In this document: positions 1 through 11,531 of the stretch, piece by piece
Layout of the letters: each line of letters begins with the position of its first letter
Numbering within the stretch: position 1 is the stretch's first letter
Assembly: GCA_015847255.1 (NCBI GenBank)
Contig: JADLZK010008426.1
Span: forward strand, 124,001 to 188,000
Reading direction: 5' to 3'
Source: Hyparrhenia diplandra
Lineage: Eukaryota; Streptophyta; Magnoliopsida; Poales; Poaceae
DNA: 64,000 bases
The notes under the pieces: model-generated
Database searches by the model: none
What the model saw: only the letters and a program-made list of their open reading frames with translations
What the model was told of the DNA's origin: nothing
Position numbers and translations under genes: made by a program

Positions 1-3000
1 ATTTACATAATAAATCAAGATCCTTTGTGCCATATAGATATCCGTGGATATCCACTTTCCTCCCCACCTTCGGTGTTATAGGAGAGTTGCGCTATTTTAA
101 GCTATAGCAAGTATCCGCAAATGCAATATCAGGCCTATTGCAATATGCAAGATACATGAGCGCTTTGATGGCACTAAGGTTGTTATCCCAAGGGCCGAAT
201 GGATATTGATCCATATTTAGGGATTGAATGACCATATTGTTGGAATATTGGAAGATCGATGTGTGTGCTTAAGTTATGGACTTAAGCGTAATTTGGTTTT
301 ACCCAAATATTTCATCTCGATTTTGTCTTATGATGACTACCTGTTTTGATATGTACCATAGGAGATGTATAAAAACCGTGGGGATTTTACTATGGTCACA
401 GTGAAATCAGTGATGGGAGACATCCTTACGTGGAAGGAACTCACCTAGTCGGTTGTACCACAATCAACTTGACTATATCAAGCCATGGAGTGACTTGATT
501 CATACACAATGTATGTTGCGATTTATGTTTTGATTTAGAATACAAAGTCCATTAGAACTTATAATCCAAATCTATCCAAATCAAGTTTGGTACGCCAATT
601 ATCAATATAGGAACATAATTTCCACACATACCAATGGGTATGTCATGCTAGGTCTCTGCGTGAAACCATGTGCTACATGCTCTCACTATTCACCACCTTA
701 TGGATACGTGAATCCATAGTGCTTCCGTCAAGAAAGCTTTGTGAGGAGAAATGAGTAAAGACTTCTCACTTTGAGTGAAAGCAATTCTCCTTAATTGCCA
801 CCTTTAATTGATCCAATATGATGAGTGTTTGAACACTCTGCCTAGGACTTGTGGTCTGGATCCAGATAAGGTGCATGGCAATATTGAGGAGTTCGTCGAC
901 AATATGTAGTCTTTTGTATGATTGATTCAATGGAACCAATTTTAGCATGTGGAAATATTTACCCTTTGAACTCCATGTCATTTCCCATAATAACAGAGTT
1001 AGGGTGTTCAAATGATGACCCAGCGCCTAATTTTGTGCACAAGTTATGCTGGGCTTTTGGATGTTAAACATCCATAGGCTTTGGATAGTAAATATCCATG
1101 TGTCGTCTATCAACTTGAGGTTGACATGCATGTATTGTCTTGGATAATTGTCTCCCCGATCCGAGAATGCTTGCAAGAAGAAAATTTGAGTCCCTATGTA
1201 GCCATACTTCTCCTCCTCTTATTGATTCAGGAGTTGAGTTGTTTTGTTAGGTACCTCCACTCTTTTTGGCACATTAGATGGGAATCGGATTGGGTCACAA
1301 TTTCATGCATTTGGCAGAGTATTTGCAATGTGTTGCAAATGTAAGATATTCTGAACTGTTGGTTCAGATTCTTTGGTACGTGGATATGAGGACCGAATAT
1401 CAGTAGTGACATTCTCTTTTTGATTCTTGGCATTCTATGTGTGGTAAGTATCTCCCCTAATGCCGGAATCTCCTCAAATATGTGTTCAAAGATACGGGCA
1501 ATGAATGAATCCCTAGATACCCCCGTGATGTATCTTTGCGGTGGTGATATTGGCACATGCAAAACGTTACCAATTCCGCAGATGGGAATTGTTTGGTTTG
1601 TATGGACAACTATCCACGTACTAACCGCTGCGGGGAGCCGTATGATGCGATTTAATGAATTTGGCTTTATGATGCATTGTGTAAATCCGCATGTCACCAA
1701 CTAGATGTTGGAAAATTACAATTCTATTTTGGGTCATCAAATAACAAACTTGATTCTCTCGACGAGATTTAGTTGTGCCATTATGTGTATGAACATAAGA
1801 TACTTAATGATGTAGTCCCTAAAAACCAAATAATTCCATGTAAATGGATTAGATCCCGTCGTCAGGATCATTTGCTCGAACTACGTAATTCGAGCAATGA
1901 ATTTGGTAATTGTGGTACCTTATGAGTAAGGCACACATTTTAGGACAACATTGTACATGCATGTGTGCATTACACATAGTATCTTTATGGTCCATAAAAT
2001 AGCAAATGGAGTCACATGTATGTTCTTGAATTTCTTCAAGAAATTTGGTGGCTCACATTAATGTTATGACCAATAGAATTGATAATAATTTTCTCGTCAT
2101 TCTACATGTGGAATGATCAAGGCAGATATGCCAAATCTTGATGAGATCAAGAGAGAAAATTATTTTGTACGCAACATGTAATATGGGATCGATGTATGTA
2201 ATACACCTCGAGACGATATGGAAGGAATTTGCACAATCTCTATTAGTTGTGTTAGCGGTACAATGGTCCACTAAACAAGATTCCTTTCCATTTGGTTTGG
2301 ATCCCAAGTGATTCTATATATAGAGTGAGGCAAAATCCAAACGAATTTGCACTCATATAGAATATGTATAACATGCATGTGGTGCATGATATTATCATAC
2401 TACATGTGGTAGTGTGACATTCGGCTAATAATAGCTCCAATGAAAATATGGAGACTTTACAAGCGTTTGCTTGTTGATGTGAACTCAAATTGATCCAATA
2501 ACTCGCTTGCCTCCAATGAGTTGGGGATAGTTGAGCCAAATTTTTTGATTTGGCATTTACGTGTACTTGGATAGTACAATCACATTTTTGTGAAAATATG
2601 AGATTTGTCATACTTTGCCACTTTTTGAAAGAAAAGTGACATTTGCGTTTATGAGAATCCATTATGTTATAATTGCCATGGACCGAAGATGCTTTGGATA
2701 AATGAACGAGTAAACAATCATTTATGTTTAGACAATATTACATCCTTTGTTGAAATCCCAATGAGGGACATGCAAAAGGTAGATGGATCTCACTCCTTTG
2801 AATACACGGATTTGAAGAAATCCAAGTGTTGGAGTTGCATAAAAATGCATAAACGCAAGTGTGACAATATCAGAATGGATCGAGCATTTGGTTGGGGTTG
2901 AGCAATAAGCATGTTGTTATGCCATACGACCCCAATGATATCGTTGATATCGCTCATATGAGGAAAATAAATTTCATCCAATGCGAAGTTGGAAATATTC

Positions 3001-3240
3001 CAAATTGGAAATATTAGCCAGGTCCAACATGAGTTTATCATGTATGAATTTACTTGAGAGTAAATTTTATAGCATAAAGGCAAAAATTTGGGGATTCAAG
3101 GTGATACTTGATTGTAGACTCTCCATTCTACAGGCGACAAAAAGTCGGCCGCTAATGTTTTGGGATCCATTCACTGTGGGAATAGATGATGTAAAATCTT
3201 CGCCAAAAACATAGACTCTGTATGTGATAGAAAGTATCCA
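1..3240 (-). mobile_element. Degenerate Ty1/copia element A, gag-pol part
   Basis: This is decayed copia polyprotein read on the minus strand with many stops and frameshifts. Recognisable pieces, in coding order from right to left, are a mutated CCHC zinc-knuckle near 2815-2870, a protease-like stretch (CLVDHCTANT) near 2240-2290, a gag-pre-integrase-like stretch (IWHICLDH) near 2110-2150, an integrase-to-RT linker with VPISPPQ followed by a FEEIPALG-like motif near 1400-1590, and the end of the RT domain (RPDIAFA, then YLYGTKDL) at about 20-180. The order gag, protease, integrase, RT is diagnostic of copia. RNase H and the 3' LTR lie beyond the left edge. No intact reading frame remains. Orientation agrees with the primer-site and LTR signals near 5925-6217, which I take to be the 5' end of the same element. 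Confidence 0.7.
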
Positions 3241-4690
3241 CCAAAATAATGCACTATATATTGCTACTTATTTAAGAAAATGATTACTTAAATAACTTCA
3301 AATTCAAGATGAGTCTTGAATTGGCATATGCAAAAATATTGTGAAGTCAAGATGAGTCTTGAATCATATGTAGTGTTTGCCTCACATTGGATAGGTGATA
3401 GAAAATCACTACTATCGTTATAGTGTACAATAATTATTGCCAAGATAGTCTCAATTAGATATTAGCAATTTAACACATTGAAGGCGCAAAACCAGATTGG
3501 TGACCTTGTAGTAGGGGAGCATAATCTGCAAATATGTGTATGTGCAGTAGATGTCATCCCATTACCTTGTGCTCATGCTAATAGAAATGCGAGTTCATCA
3601 CACTTTGAAAGTGGTTCAACTCGGAGGTAGTCACGATGTTTGTAAAACACGGTGTAGACCTCAATTTGTGAGACTATTGCTTTAAAAGTAAACATCAAAT
3701 GATGTAAACTTTATGCAATTCACATTTAGATTGGATGAACACATGCAGATAGTCACTATGTGGTGGACATAGTGTAGATCGTGCAATATAGTATTGAGAT
3801 ACTAGCTTGTGTATGGCCAATCTAAAAGATGAATTATGGCAAATCACATGTAGGTGTAGACCTCTTTTATAGTTCACATTTAAAATTGGGTACGCACAAT
3901 GAGGATGAAATCTTATGGTAGTACTGAGGTACACCATGCGTGTATGACCAATTTTGTAAGAGGAACAAAAAGTTGACACCGTGGAGGTGAAGGTCATTTG
4001 TTCTAAAATTAGACATTGGATACGCGCGTTGGAGATAATCACTATTCATGAGATAGTGTAGATCTCACAGTAGTACTATGGTACTACCTTGTGGTTGGCC
4101 AATATGCTAAAAGTTAGAACATTATACACAAATGATGAGGTAATCACTTATTTTGCATGGAATAAAGTAAGCACTTGAAACTTAAAAAAGAGTAAGTAAA
4201 TGCGCTTAAATAAAAGAATGCAAAAGTAAATTGCATATAAAATAAATTGCATGAAAATAAAGGGATTTTGTCTCATTTGATGGAACTTAGGTAGTCACCG
4301 TGAGGGTGTAGACCTTTTAATTGTTTCACTATCAAGATGTATTCCTTGTAAGTTCATAGTCAAATTGGAAGTGCACTTTGAGGAATAAATCCCACAGTAG
4401 TATGGATACTACCTTGTGATTGCCAATTCGATAATAAACAAAAGGTGACATCGGCGAAATCAAGTTCCAAAGAGATAAATCAACCAATGTATTTGCATTA
4501 GTATAATGCAACTTTTTGATGACATGTGGTCACAAAAGTATTTCTTTACATGAGGTAAATAATGTGCATCGTAGAGTATTTACATGAGGTAAATATAGTA
4601 CACTGTAGATATGTTAAAACCTGAGGGTTAAAACATAAGTCTGGAATATATATTAATAATAATCAATTTTGACTATTCCTCTCAATCCCA
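3240..4690. repeat. AT-rich spacer with irregular internal repeats
   Basis: No gene is visible. Blocks resembling gtagtcac...tgtagacct (or tagtgtagatc) followed by agtagtac...accttgtg and tggccaat recur near 3627, 3745-3820, 3850-3955, 4030-4100 and 4290-4430. This suggests an imperfect unit of roughly 130-250 bp that was amplified and then diverged. It lies between the gag-like part and the 5' end of element A, so it is either expanded noncoding sequence of that element or an old insertion. I cannot distinguish these. Confidence 0.4.
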
Positions 4691-5900
4691 CGCACGGACA
4701 ATTCCTCTCGGGAGGAAATCACGCTCGACCTCACGGCCGTCTACATGCGCGAGATTGACCGGCGGGAGCCCGGCCTCCTCGGGGCTGCACCGTCGGGCGC
4801 GCCGCGCGGGCCCAGCCATCCGCGTAGAGGCGGGGAGCCGCTCGTTCGCGGAGGTGAGGTTGGAGCCGCGACGATGAGGGCCGCCGCTTCGCTCGCGAGA
4901 GCCGTCCGCGCGCCCGTCGGAGGTGCGCCGCGTGCGCGCCGTCGGAGGTGCGCCACGTGCACGGGCTTGCCACGCGTGGCCGCTGGGGCGAGGTCACAGG
5001 TCACGGCACGAGGCCGCTAGTGCGTACCGTCGGCGCATGTTGGCGGCCGGAGGCGCTGGTTGCGGACGCGAGACCGCCGCCGGCCTGGTGTGGGCGTGGG
5101 CTGAGGCCTGCCGCCGGGTGAAGCCGAGGTCACGACGTGGGGCGTGTGCAGAGGTCGCGGTCACGGAGCGAGGCCGTGCGGAGGGCCGCTGTTGCCGCCG
5201 GGCCGTCGGGCGCCGAAGCCGTGCGCGCGGATGTCGTCGTGCCGCAAGGCCGCGGGCAGCCACCGAACCGCGCCTGTCCGCATACGCGGGCTGGCCACGA
5301 GGCCGTCGTCATCGGTGGAGCTCCGGCGAGAGGAGCCATGGCCGCGGTGTGAGGCCGTGCAGAGGACCGCCGCGGTTATGCGAGCCGAAGCCGCGCGGAC
5401 CTTCCGCGGTGCCGAGAAGTGTCCTCCGCGGTCGCGACGTGAAGCCGCGCGTGGGTCCGTCGTGGCCGCGGTCTCGACGCACTGGAACCGCGCGAAGGCC
5501 AGGTGCAGCATGGGGCTACAGCCTTGGGCCATCGGCGTCGTCGAGCACGCGAGGCTGCGCGTGCATGTACCTGTGCGGGCTGCGTTGCAGCCGCGCAAAT
5601 GTCACTGGTCGCCGTGATCTGGCCGTAGAGGGCCAGTAGTTGTTGCCGTCGAGTGCAACCGCCGTATGGTCGCAGCGAGGCGTTGGGTTTGGGCCGATGG
5701 CCATTGCGACGGTGGTGCGGTGACCACTGCGTCACCGGCAGTTGCCGGAGGTGCTGGTGTCGTAGAAGAGCTGCGAGTCCCCTCACATCCACCTTCACCG
5801 GCGACGGAGTCGGCTCAACGTGCCATCTTCAAAAGAGAAACGAGGGACATCGTACCTTATTTAGTCGATCTGATTCATCATGTATGATCTAACCAACTGA
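4690..5900 (-). mobile_element. GC-rich 5' part of copia element A, gag start region
   Basis: A sharp GC-rich block contrasts with the AT-rich DNA on both sides. On the minus strand a weak gag-like start (ALDGNNY) is visible near 5640-5660. Much of 5000-5480 consists of reiterated gaggccg or aagccgcg motifs, so long open frames on both strands are compositional rather than coding. It sits directly inside the putative primer-binding site, where gag should begin. The gag assignment is weak. An unrelated GC-rich insertion is possible. Confidence 0.35.
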
Positions 5901-5924
5901 GCTATTCTCTGTGGAGAATGTGGA

Positions 5925-5944
5925 GAGCGAAGGTGCTGATAACG
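5925..5944 (-). promoter_or_regulatory. Putative primer-binding site of copia element A
   Basis: Read on the minus strand, the bases next to the LTR give CGTTATCAGCACC. This is the type of sequence found just inside the 5' LTR of many plant copia elements, adjoining the LTR end ACAACA. It supports a minus-strand element whose internal region extends leftwards. Confidence 0.5.
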
Positions 5945-6217
5945 TGTTGTGAGTATAATTGCGAGAAAGTAAATGAGCCACATAATGAACTCGTCCACTT
6001 TATTCCATTGATCATAAGTGATATATATACACACCGTAAAAGGAGGTTACGGGAGGAAGCTTTACCATCAAGTCACGCAATGCAACCTCTCCCGTGCATG
6101 TAGCCATGCGGGGAGGGACTCCCATATCCGAGAGATATGTGGTTGTGACTTGGCAGCTAAGGAACCACATGAGGTGGTTAGGATGAGATTATCCTATAGA
6201 AAATAGTCATAACAACA
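5945..6217 (-). mobile_element. 5' LTR of copia element A (273 bp)
   Basis: The segment begins TGTTGT and ends ACAACA, a perfect 6-bp inverted terminal pair of the TG...CA type. It adjoins the primer-site sequence on the left and copia B coding sequence on the right. The length suits a small copia LTR. The partner LTR lies outside the window, so pairwise confirmation and the target-site duplication cannot be checked here; the first bases after the LTR are atgat. Confidence 0.55.
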
Positions 6218-8137
6218 ATGATACTCATGGTGATCATCAGATGAGTCAGAGTGGAAGTGGAGGTGGAGAACAAGAAACTGTTGCAGACAGCACTGGGGGA
6301 CAGTTTATGTCTGACGAAAATCCGACAACAGGGAGTTCTTCAGTGAATTCACATACTGCTGATCAGAGTCAAGGAGCAGATCAGGAGATGATTGATGCAC
6401 TTGACAGTGATGATTATGATGAAACTCCAAGAAAGGTTAGGAGCATCAATGATGTGTATCAAGATAGTCAGGTTGTGACATTTGATTCAGACACAGAAGA
6501 ACAGACTGAAGAAGATTCAGAGGGACAAGAAAATGCAGTCCCTGATTCAGAACAAATCAGTGCATTACTGACAGTGATGGAGGAACCCACATGTTTCAAG
6601 GAAGCAGTTGAGGACCCAAACTGGGTAAAAGCAATGGATAGTGAGATGCAATCAATTTGTAAGAATGGAACATGGGACCTTGCTACACTACCTGTTGGAC
6701 AGAAGTCAATTGGGCTAAAATGGGTATTTAAGCTCAAGAGAAATGCAGAAGGTGAGGTAGTGAAACATAAGGCCAGATTGGTGCCTAAAGGGTATGTGCA
6801 AGAACAAGGTGTAGACTTTGATGAAGTCTTTGCTCCTGTTGCAAGGCTAGACACTATCAGAATGATACTAGCTTTAGCAGCAAATAGAGGATGGCAGGTG
6901 CATCACCTTGATGTGAAAACAGCTTTCTTAAATGGAGAATTGGAAGAAGAAGTGTATGTGGCACAGCCTGAGGGGTATGTTGAGAAAGGCAAGGAAAGGA
7001 TGGTTCTGAAACTGAGTAAAGCATTGTATGGGCTCAGACAGGCTCCTAGAGCCTGGAACATCAAGCTTGACAAATCACTGAAGATGTTGGGTTTCAGTAA
7101 GTGTGCTAGTGAACCAGCTGTTTACAAGAGAGGAGTTGGGAAGAATGCAGTAATACTTGGTGTGTATGTAGATGATCCGATTGTGACGGTGAGGATGTGT
7201 CGAGATTGCGTGATTCAAGAAGCGAGATGACCTCACAGTTTGAGATGAGTGACTTGGGTCTACTGTCATATTATCTTGGGATAGAGGTGAAGCAACTTGA
7301 AGATCATATCACAATCAGACAGAGTAGCTATGCTAAGAAGATACTTGCACAATTTGGTATGGCAGACTGCAATCAGGCTAAGTTCCCAATGGATCTGGTG
7401 CAAAACTTGATCTTTCGACAAGCGAGGGGAGAGAGTGGATACCACTGAGTATAGAAGGGTCATAGGATGCTTGAGGTATCTTCTGCATACTAGACCTGAT
7501 CTCTCATTTTCTGTTGGATTAGCAAGCAGGTTCATGGAAAAACCAACAGTGAAGCATAGAAATGCAGTCAGGCAAATTATGAGATATTTGAAGGGAACCA
7601 TTGACTTTGGGTTGGTTTATACCCAAACGAAGCAGAAGGAGGTGCTAGTTGGCTTCTCAGACAGTGATGTTGGAGGTGATCTGGTGAAGAGGAGAAGCAC
7701 AGCAGGAATGGCATTCTATCTGAATGAGAGTTTGGTGACTTGGAATTCACACAAACAAAAGACAACAGCTTTATCATCTTGCGAGGCAGAGTTCATGGCA
7801 GCAACTGAGGCATCTAAACAAGCATTGTGGTTGAGGACCTTGCTGGGAGAGTTGACTGCAAGAAAGCCTGAGAAAGTGACATTGTTTGTTTACAACAATG
7901 CTGCTATAGCCCTGATGAAGAATCCTGTCTTTCATGGCCGTAGCAAGCATATAGATATCAAGTATCATTTCATTAGAGAGTGTGTTGAGAGAGGCCAAAT
8001 TTAGGTGAGAAAGATCTGGACAAATGATCAGAAGGCAGACGCACTAACTAAGCCATTGGCAGTGATCAAAAGCTGTCGGTGATGAGGTACTTGTTGGGGA
8101 TTCGTGATCTCGGTCCACATCAAGATTAAGGGGAGAA
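6218..8137 (+). pseudogene. Copia element B polyprotein, RT and RNase H half, disrupted
   Basis: The plus-strand copia reverse transcriptase begins in an acidic linker. Seen in order are the GLKWVFKLK motif, HKARLVPKGY, VFAPVARL, HHLDVKTAFLNG, YGLRQAPRAW and the catalytic VYVDD at about 7161-7175, followed by RNase H with CEAEFMA near 7780 and the C-terminal ADALTKP near 8038. Frame breaks fall near 7190 and 7420, and an in-frame TAG sits near 8002, so it cannot make a functional protein. Gag, protease and integrase are missing from the window: the frame runs upstream without interruption until it meets the LTR of element A at 6217, which implies that A was inserted into B. Confidence 0.9.
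8126..8137 (+). promoter_or_regulatory. Polypurine tract of copia element B
   Basis: The purine-rich stretch ttaaggggagaa lies directly before TGTTGG, the start of the 3' LTR. This is the normal position and composition of a copia plus-strand primer. Confidence 0.75.
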
Positions 8138-8609
8138 TGTTGGTTAAAAGTTAGTTAATCTTGTGTTCCCGAAAGTGTGGTGAAGGTCATTGACAAGCTG
8201 GTTAAGTGAGATCGATGACAGAATTTGAATTAAAGGCGTTGGCGGGAAAAGCGATTAACTGCCGAGGAGCGTCGAGGAGGAGCGGTGAGCGGACACGACG
8301 TCGGCGGTTGGGCGTGTGTTTTTACGTCAACTTGTATCGCGTGTTTAGCGGTTTTTCATTCAGTAAGTGTGTGTGTTAGCTATTGGTATAAATAGTTGGA
8401 AGTAAGAAGTGTGGAGTAGCGCTTCAGTTATCATTGTAATCGTGTTTGAACCCAGTTTAATCGAAGGTGAAAAGGGGCACCGTCACGCTGGCGGTTCCCG
8501 TTCGTGTTCATCCTGTGTTCATCGATTTCATCCCGATCTCTTGCGCGATCTTGTGTTAGGTTTAGCTAGTTCATGTTCCAGCTTGTGATTGATTGATCCT
8601 TGGCTTTCA
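8138..8609 (+). mobile_element. 3' LTR of copia element B (472 bp)
   Basis: It starts TGTTGG right after the polypurine tract and ends in ...TTTCA, immediately followed by recognisable kiwellin coding sequence on the minus strand. A promoter-like tataaatag lies near 8390. The right boundary is placed where similarity to the kiwellin genes at 22105 and 27148 starts. The first five bases after it, cttgt, would be the right half of the target duplication; the left half is off the window. Confidence 0.7.
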
Positions 8610-9082
8610 CTTGTCGCAGCCCACGGTGGAGTCACATTCGTCGGCGACCACGCATGCGGCGGAGTTCCGTTGCTCGCGCGGATCACGCGATGCTTCCTGC
8701 ACCGGCTGCCGCCCGTTGTACCAGCTCACCAGTTGACAGCGCGACCACCTTCTTACTGTCGTCGTAGAACTTCCCGTGCAGGCGGCAGCGCCGCCGCCCC
8801 CCCCACCCTCGGCGAAGCTGTTGAGTGTGGTATGGGCGGGTGCTACCCGTGACGGGTGGGGAGCAGCTGTAGGTGGTGTAGCGCTGCCCGTTCTTGCAGC
8901 ACTCGGGCCGTTCTCCGTGTTGCAGTGGCGGAACGCCCGGTGATGGAGCCGCTGGGCTGGCAGGTCTGGAGCAGGGAACACGGTATGGGAAGGCCTGCGC
9001 CAGCCGGCCTGGTGTGTGAAGCGCCATGACAAGTAGCAGCGCGTGGACTGCATAGAGCACGGATTCCCCTCACTGTAGCCAT
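8610..9082 (-). pseudogene. Kiwellin (ripening-related) pseudogene, 3'-truncated by copia B
   Basis: On the minus strand the start ATG is at 9082. A secretory leader (ALLLVMAL) follows, then CQPSGS, ECCKNGQRY, SCSPPVT, KVVALSTG and DECDSTVGCD, the ordered landmarks of kiwellins. The pieces sit in different frames with several short indels. After the second Cys-rich motif the gene stops at the LTR of copia B; the C-terminal third (the PPC...NNIV...SPAVW part) is absent and may survive left of the window. Kiwellins are small secreted Cys-rich double-psi beta-barrel proteins; a maize member binds and blocks a smut-fungus chorismate mutase effector. This copy is not functional. Confidence 0.85.
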
Positions 9083-9340
9083 GCGCTTGTTGTGCCACAA
9101 TTGCGAAGTGGTGATATATGATCTGATCTCCCTACTCTTGTGGCATCGACTTATATAGAACCACAAGAAACTACGAGAGAACGTGTGGCACAGGGCTCGT
9201 CAGAGTTGGGCCATGGTTCACTTGACTTGACTGCGTAGTGTAGATCGAGAGACATGCTCACATGCCTTGGATGCTTATTATTTGACCAGACGGCGCCTTT
9301 GACGTCCATCTTTTGGACACACTGCCCACTAGACACAGAG
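9083..9340 (-). promoter_or_regulatory. Residual promoter of the kiwellin pseudogene
   Basis: Upstream of the pseudogene start, a minus-strand ttctatataagt at about 9152-9163 resembles a plant TATA box at a plausible distance from the ATG at 9082. Nothing else is recognised. Confidence 0.4.
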
Positions 9341-9500
9341 CATTATATAATCAAGGTAAACAATTAGATTTCTCGCTTTATTTAGTGAATCAAAATTCAC
9401 TTTGAAGTTTCATAAAAGAAATCATTTTAAGTTGTTTGAATTCAAATTTTCTAATTTTTAAATAATCCCAGATGTTGATATGGTCTAGAGTAAAATCATT

Positions 9501-9582
9501 GTTCTTAATGTGATTTACAACTTCATATTCTTAATGCGATTTACATCTTTACATTCTTAATGTGATTTACATCTTTACAGTG
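9501..9582. repeat. Short tandem repeat, about 28 bp, three copies
   Basis: Three diverged copies of a unit like cttaatgtgatttaca with a variable tail (acttcata, tctttaca) lie head to tail. The surrounding 9340-10104 is AT-rich intergenic DNA with no supported gene. Confidence 0.7.
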
Positions 9583-10104
9583 CAGGAGTTTTTTATTCAA
9601 GGTCACTTAGATTCTCAAATATGTGTTTTAATTAATTTCTTAGACTTTGAAACTCAAATGTTAAATTTCCAAATAATTATGTCGAATACTGACATGATCA
9701 ACACAAAAAGTTGTAGTGGTCGACTCAGTCAACAACTTTGTAGATGATAAGCTAGGTTTTTGTTTGAAGTCTTTAGAGTCAAAGAGAAGGACAATGTACA
9801 CCATTATTGTCCTCTGTAGCACCCTTATTGTCTTCTGTAGCTTATGCCGTAGCTGGCTGCTAGCCATCCGCCCAGCCAAGTAGCCCATATGCAGCCATGT
9901 CACACTTCGTTTCAACAAAATGCTGCGCGTGAGGACCTAACTCGGAGCAATTATTAATTGGGGTGACCATAGACCTGATCTGGTGCCCTAACGTGCGCGC
10001 TACACTCTCTCCGGCGGTTTGAAGTTGAACGATGATCAGCTCTACTTTCTTTGATGTGAATTGAGTTCAACGTACATATATGCCTCTCTAGTTTATGTCG
10101 TAAC

Positions 10105-10938
10105 TGTTGACACGAAATTAGGGTTCCACGCCAAGCACACCGGGAGGCCCTTGGACGCTCACGAAGGTTGCAATCGACCTTGAAGCAGCGAACACCGCAG
10201 CGTGATCGACCACGAATGATTAAGAGATCGCTAGGGCCGATGTAGAGCTCGGTGATGGCCAGAAGAACCTCTAAACGCACCTTCGGGAAAACCCGTCGGG
10301 AGGACGACGCGCGAGGATACCCTAGGACCAGCAAGGCCGCCTAGGACACCGACAAAATTCGCAGAGAACGCTGCTGAACAGCAGGGTAGAGGGGAAGTTG
10401 ACCTACAAGCAAAACGGTAGTAGATGTGTTTGTCGATTGGACGTAGATGAGATCAAATCGGCCATGAACCTCTTTATTATATAGAAGAGGGTGGTCTTAT
10501 CCTTTTAGGAAACTGTCCTTGGATGTTTCCAATCTCCAAAAACCGACCCAAACGGGATTAGGAAAGAGATCGGTTCAGAATCGTATGGACATGGCCCGTT
10601 GCGTATTGATCGGACGCAGGATCGGGCCGACCGGACACTTCGGTCACCAGCGTCCGGTCGATTCCAAAGAGCCCTGAAATCATGTTCGCGAGCGCCTAAT
10701 GACCGGACGCTCCGGTCGCCCGGCGTCTGGTCGTTTCGAGAGTTCTGGAGACGCGCCTTTCTTGACTAGACGCGCAGGGTGGTTGATCGGGCCGCACCCG
10801 GTCGCCGGCGTCGCTCACTTCGAGAGACTTCAGAGATGCCTATTTTGATCTTCCTCCAAAATTTGGCTAAGTCTAGTGTCTTGGACCTCCAAAATATGAC
10901 TAAGTTTGGAATTTCCAAGCCAATTTTGGGTGCCAACA
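10105..10938. mobile_element. Solo LTR (834 bp), probably gypsy type
   Basis: It begins TGTTGACACG and ends GGTGCCAACA, so TGTTG/CAACA form the inverted ends. The flanks are gtaac on the left (10100-10104) and gtagc on the right (10939-10943), a 5-bp target duplication with one change. A tattatatag promoter-like motif lies near 10475. Repeated ccggacgct and ccggtcgcc motifs near 10630-10800 are common in panicoid gypsy LTRs. No internal domain or second LTR is present, as expected after LTR-LTR recombination. Confidence 0.75.
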
Positions 10939-11531
10939 GTAGCTAGCTGCTAGCCAGCCACGTCGCCATGTCGGACTTGGAAACACACGCTTTGTAGCAC
11001 CCAGACGTCCGGAAGCAAGCCCACATCTGGATGCCCGTGCATGTCCCATTGTCCGCCTGCCCCTCCTAACTGGTATACGAGTTGTATAATACGACTGTAA
11101 CTGTTGTGGCCCCAAGTGCGCCATCCACCCTTGCGATTTTCATACATACTAGTGTTATGGCGCGCGCCCATGCGCGCGGGGCTCTGGCCGGTTTCTTTTT
11201 CTATGATTGAAACAAAACACAACGAAAAACGTGTGATCATGACGCGGGTGAAACCTATAAATACATCTAGCCAGATAAGCATCCAATCTAATTCATGCGT
11301 CTTCAGATAGAGGATATTGGAAACCACAAGGAAAATAGTAAGACTTATAATGAAGCCACCCAAATTGTCGATCACACAGAAAAAGCGAACCAAATAAAGA
11401 TTTCATGGCCTGTCCTAGCTAGGTGGCGAGTACCAGAGTACATGCATAAGCCAATTCACCGATGATGTCTAGAAACTGGGCGTAGCCAGTGAATAAAATG
11501 GTCTTCAGTGTTCCAGCATAAATAATCTAAC
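10939..11531. other. Intergenic, no gene seen
   Basis: The start (gtagctagctgctagcc) resumes a repeat interrupted by the solo LTR; a related stretch sits at about 9850-9915. A ctataaatac motif at about 11254 may be a relic promoter. No coding signal is supported. Confidence 0.4.

Noticed and set aside
4923..5639. A 238-codon plus-strand open frame in the GC-rich block
   Set aside because: Both strands are open in several frames because of the reiterated GC-rich motif; no domain or start context supports it, and the block lies inside a minus-strand copia element.
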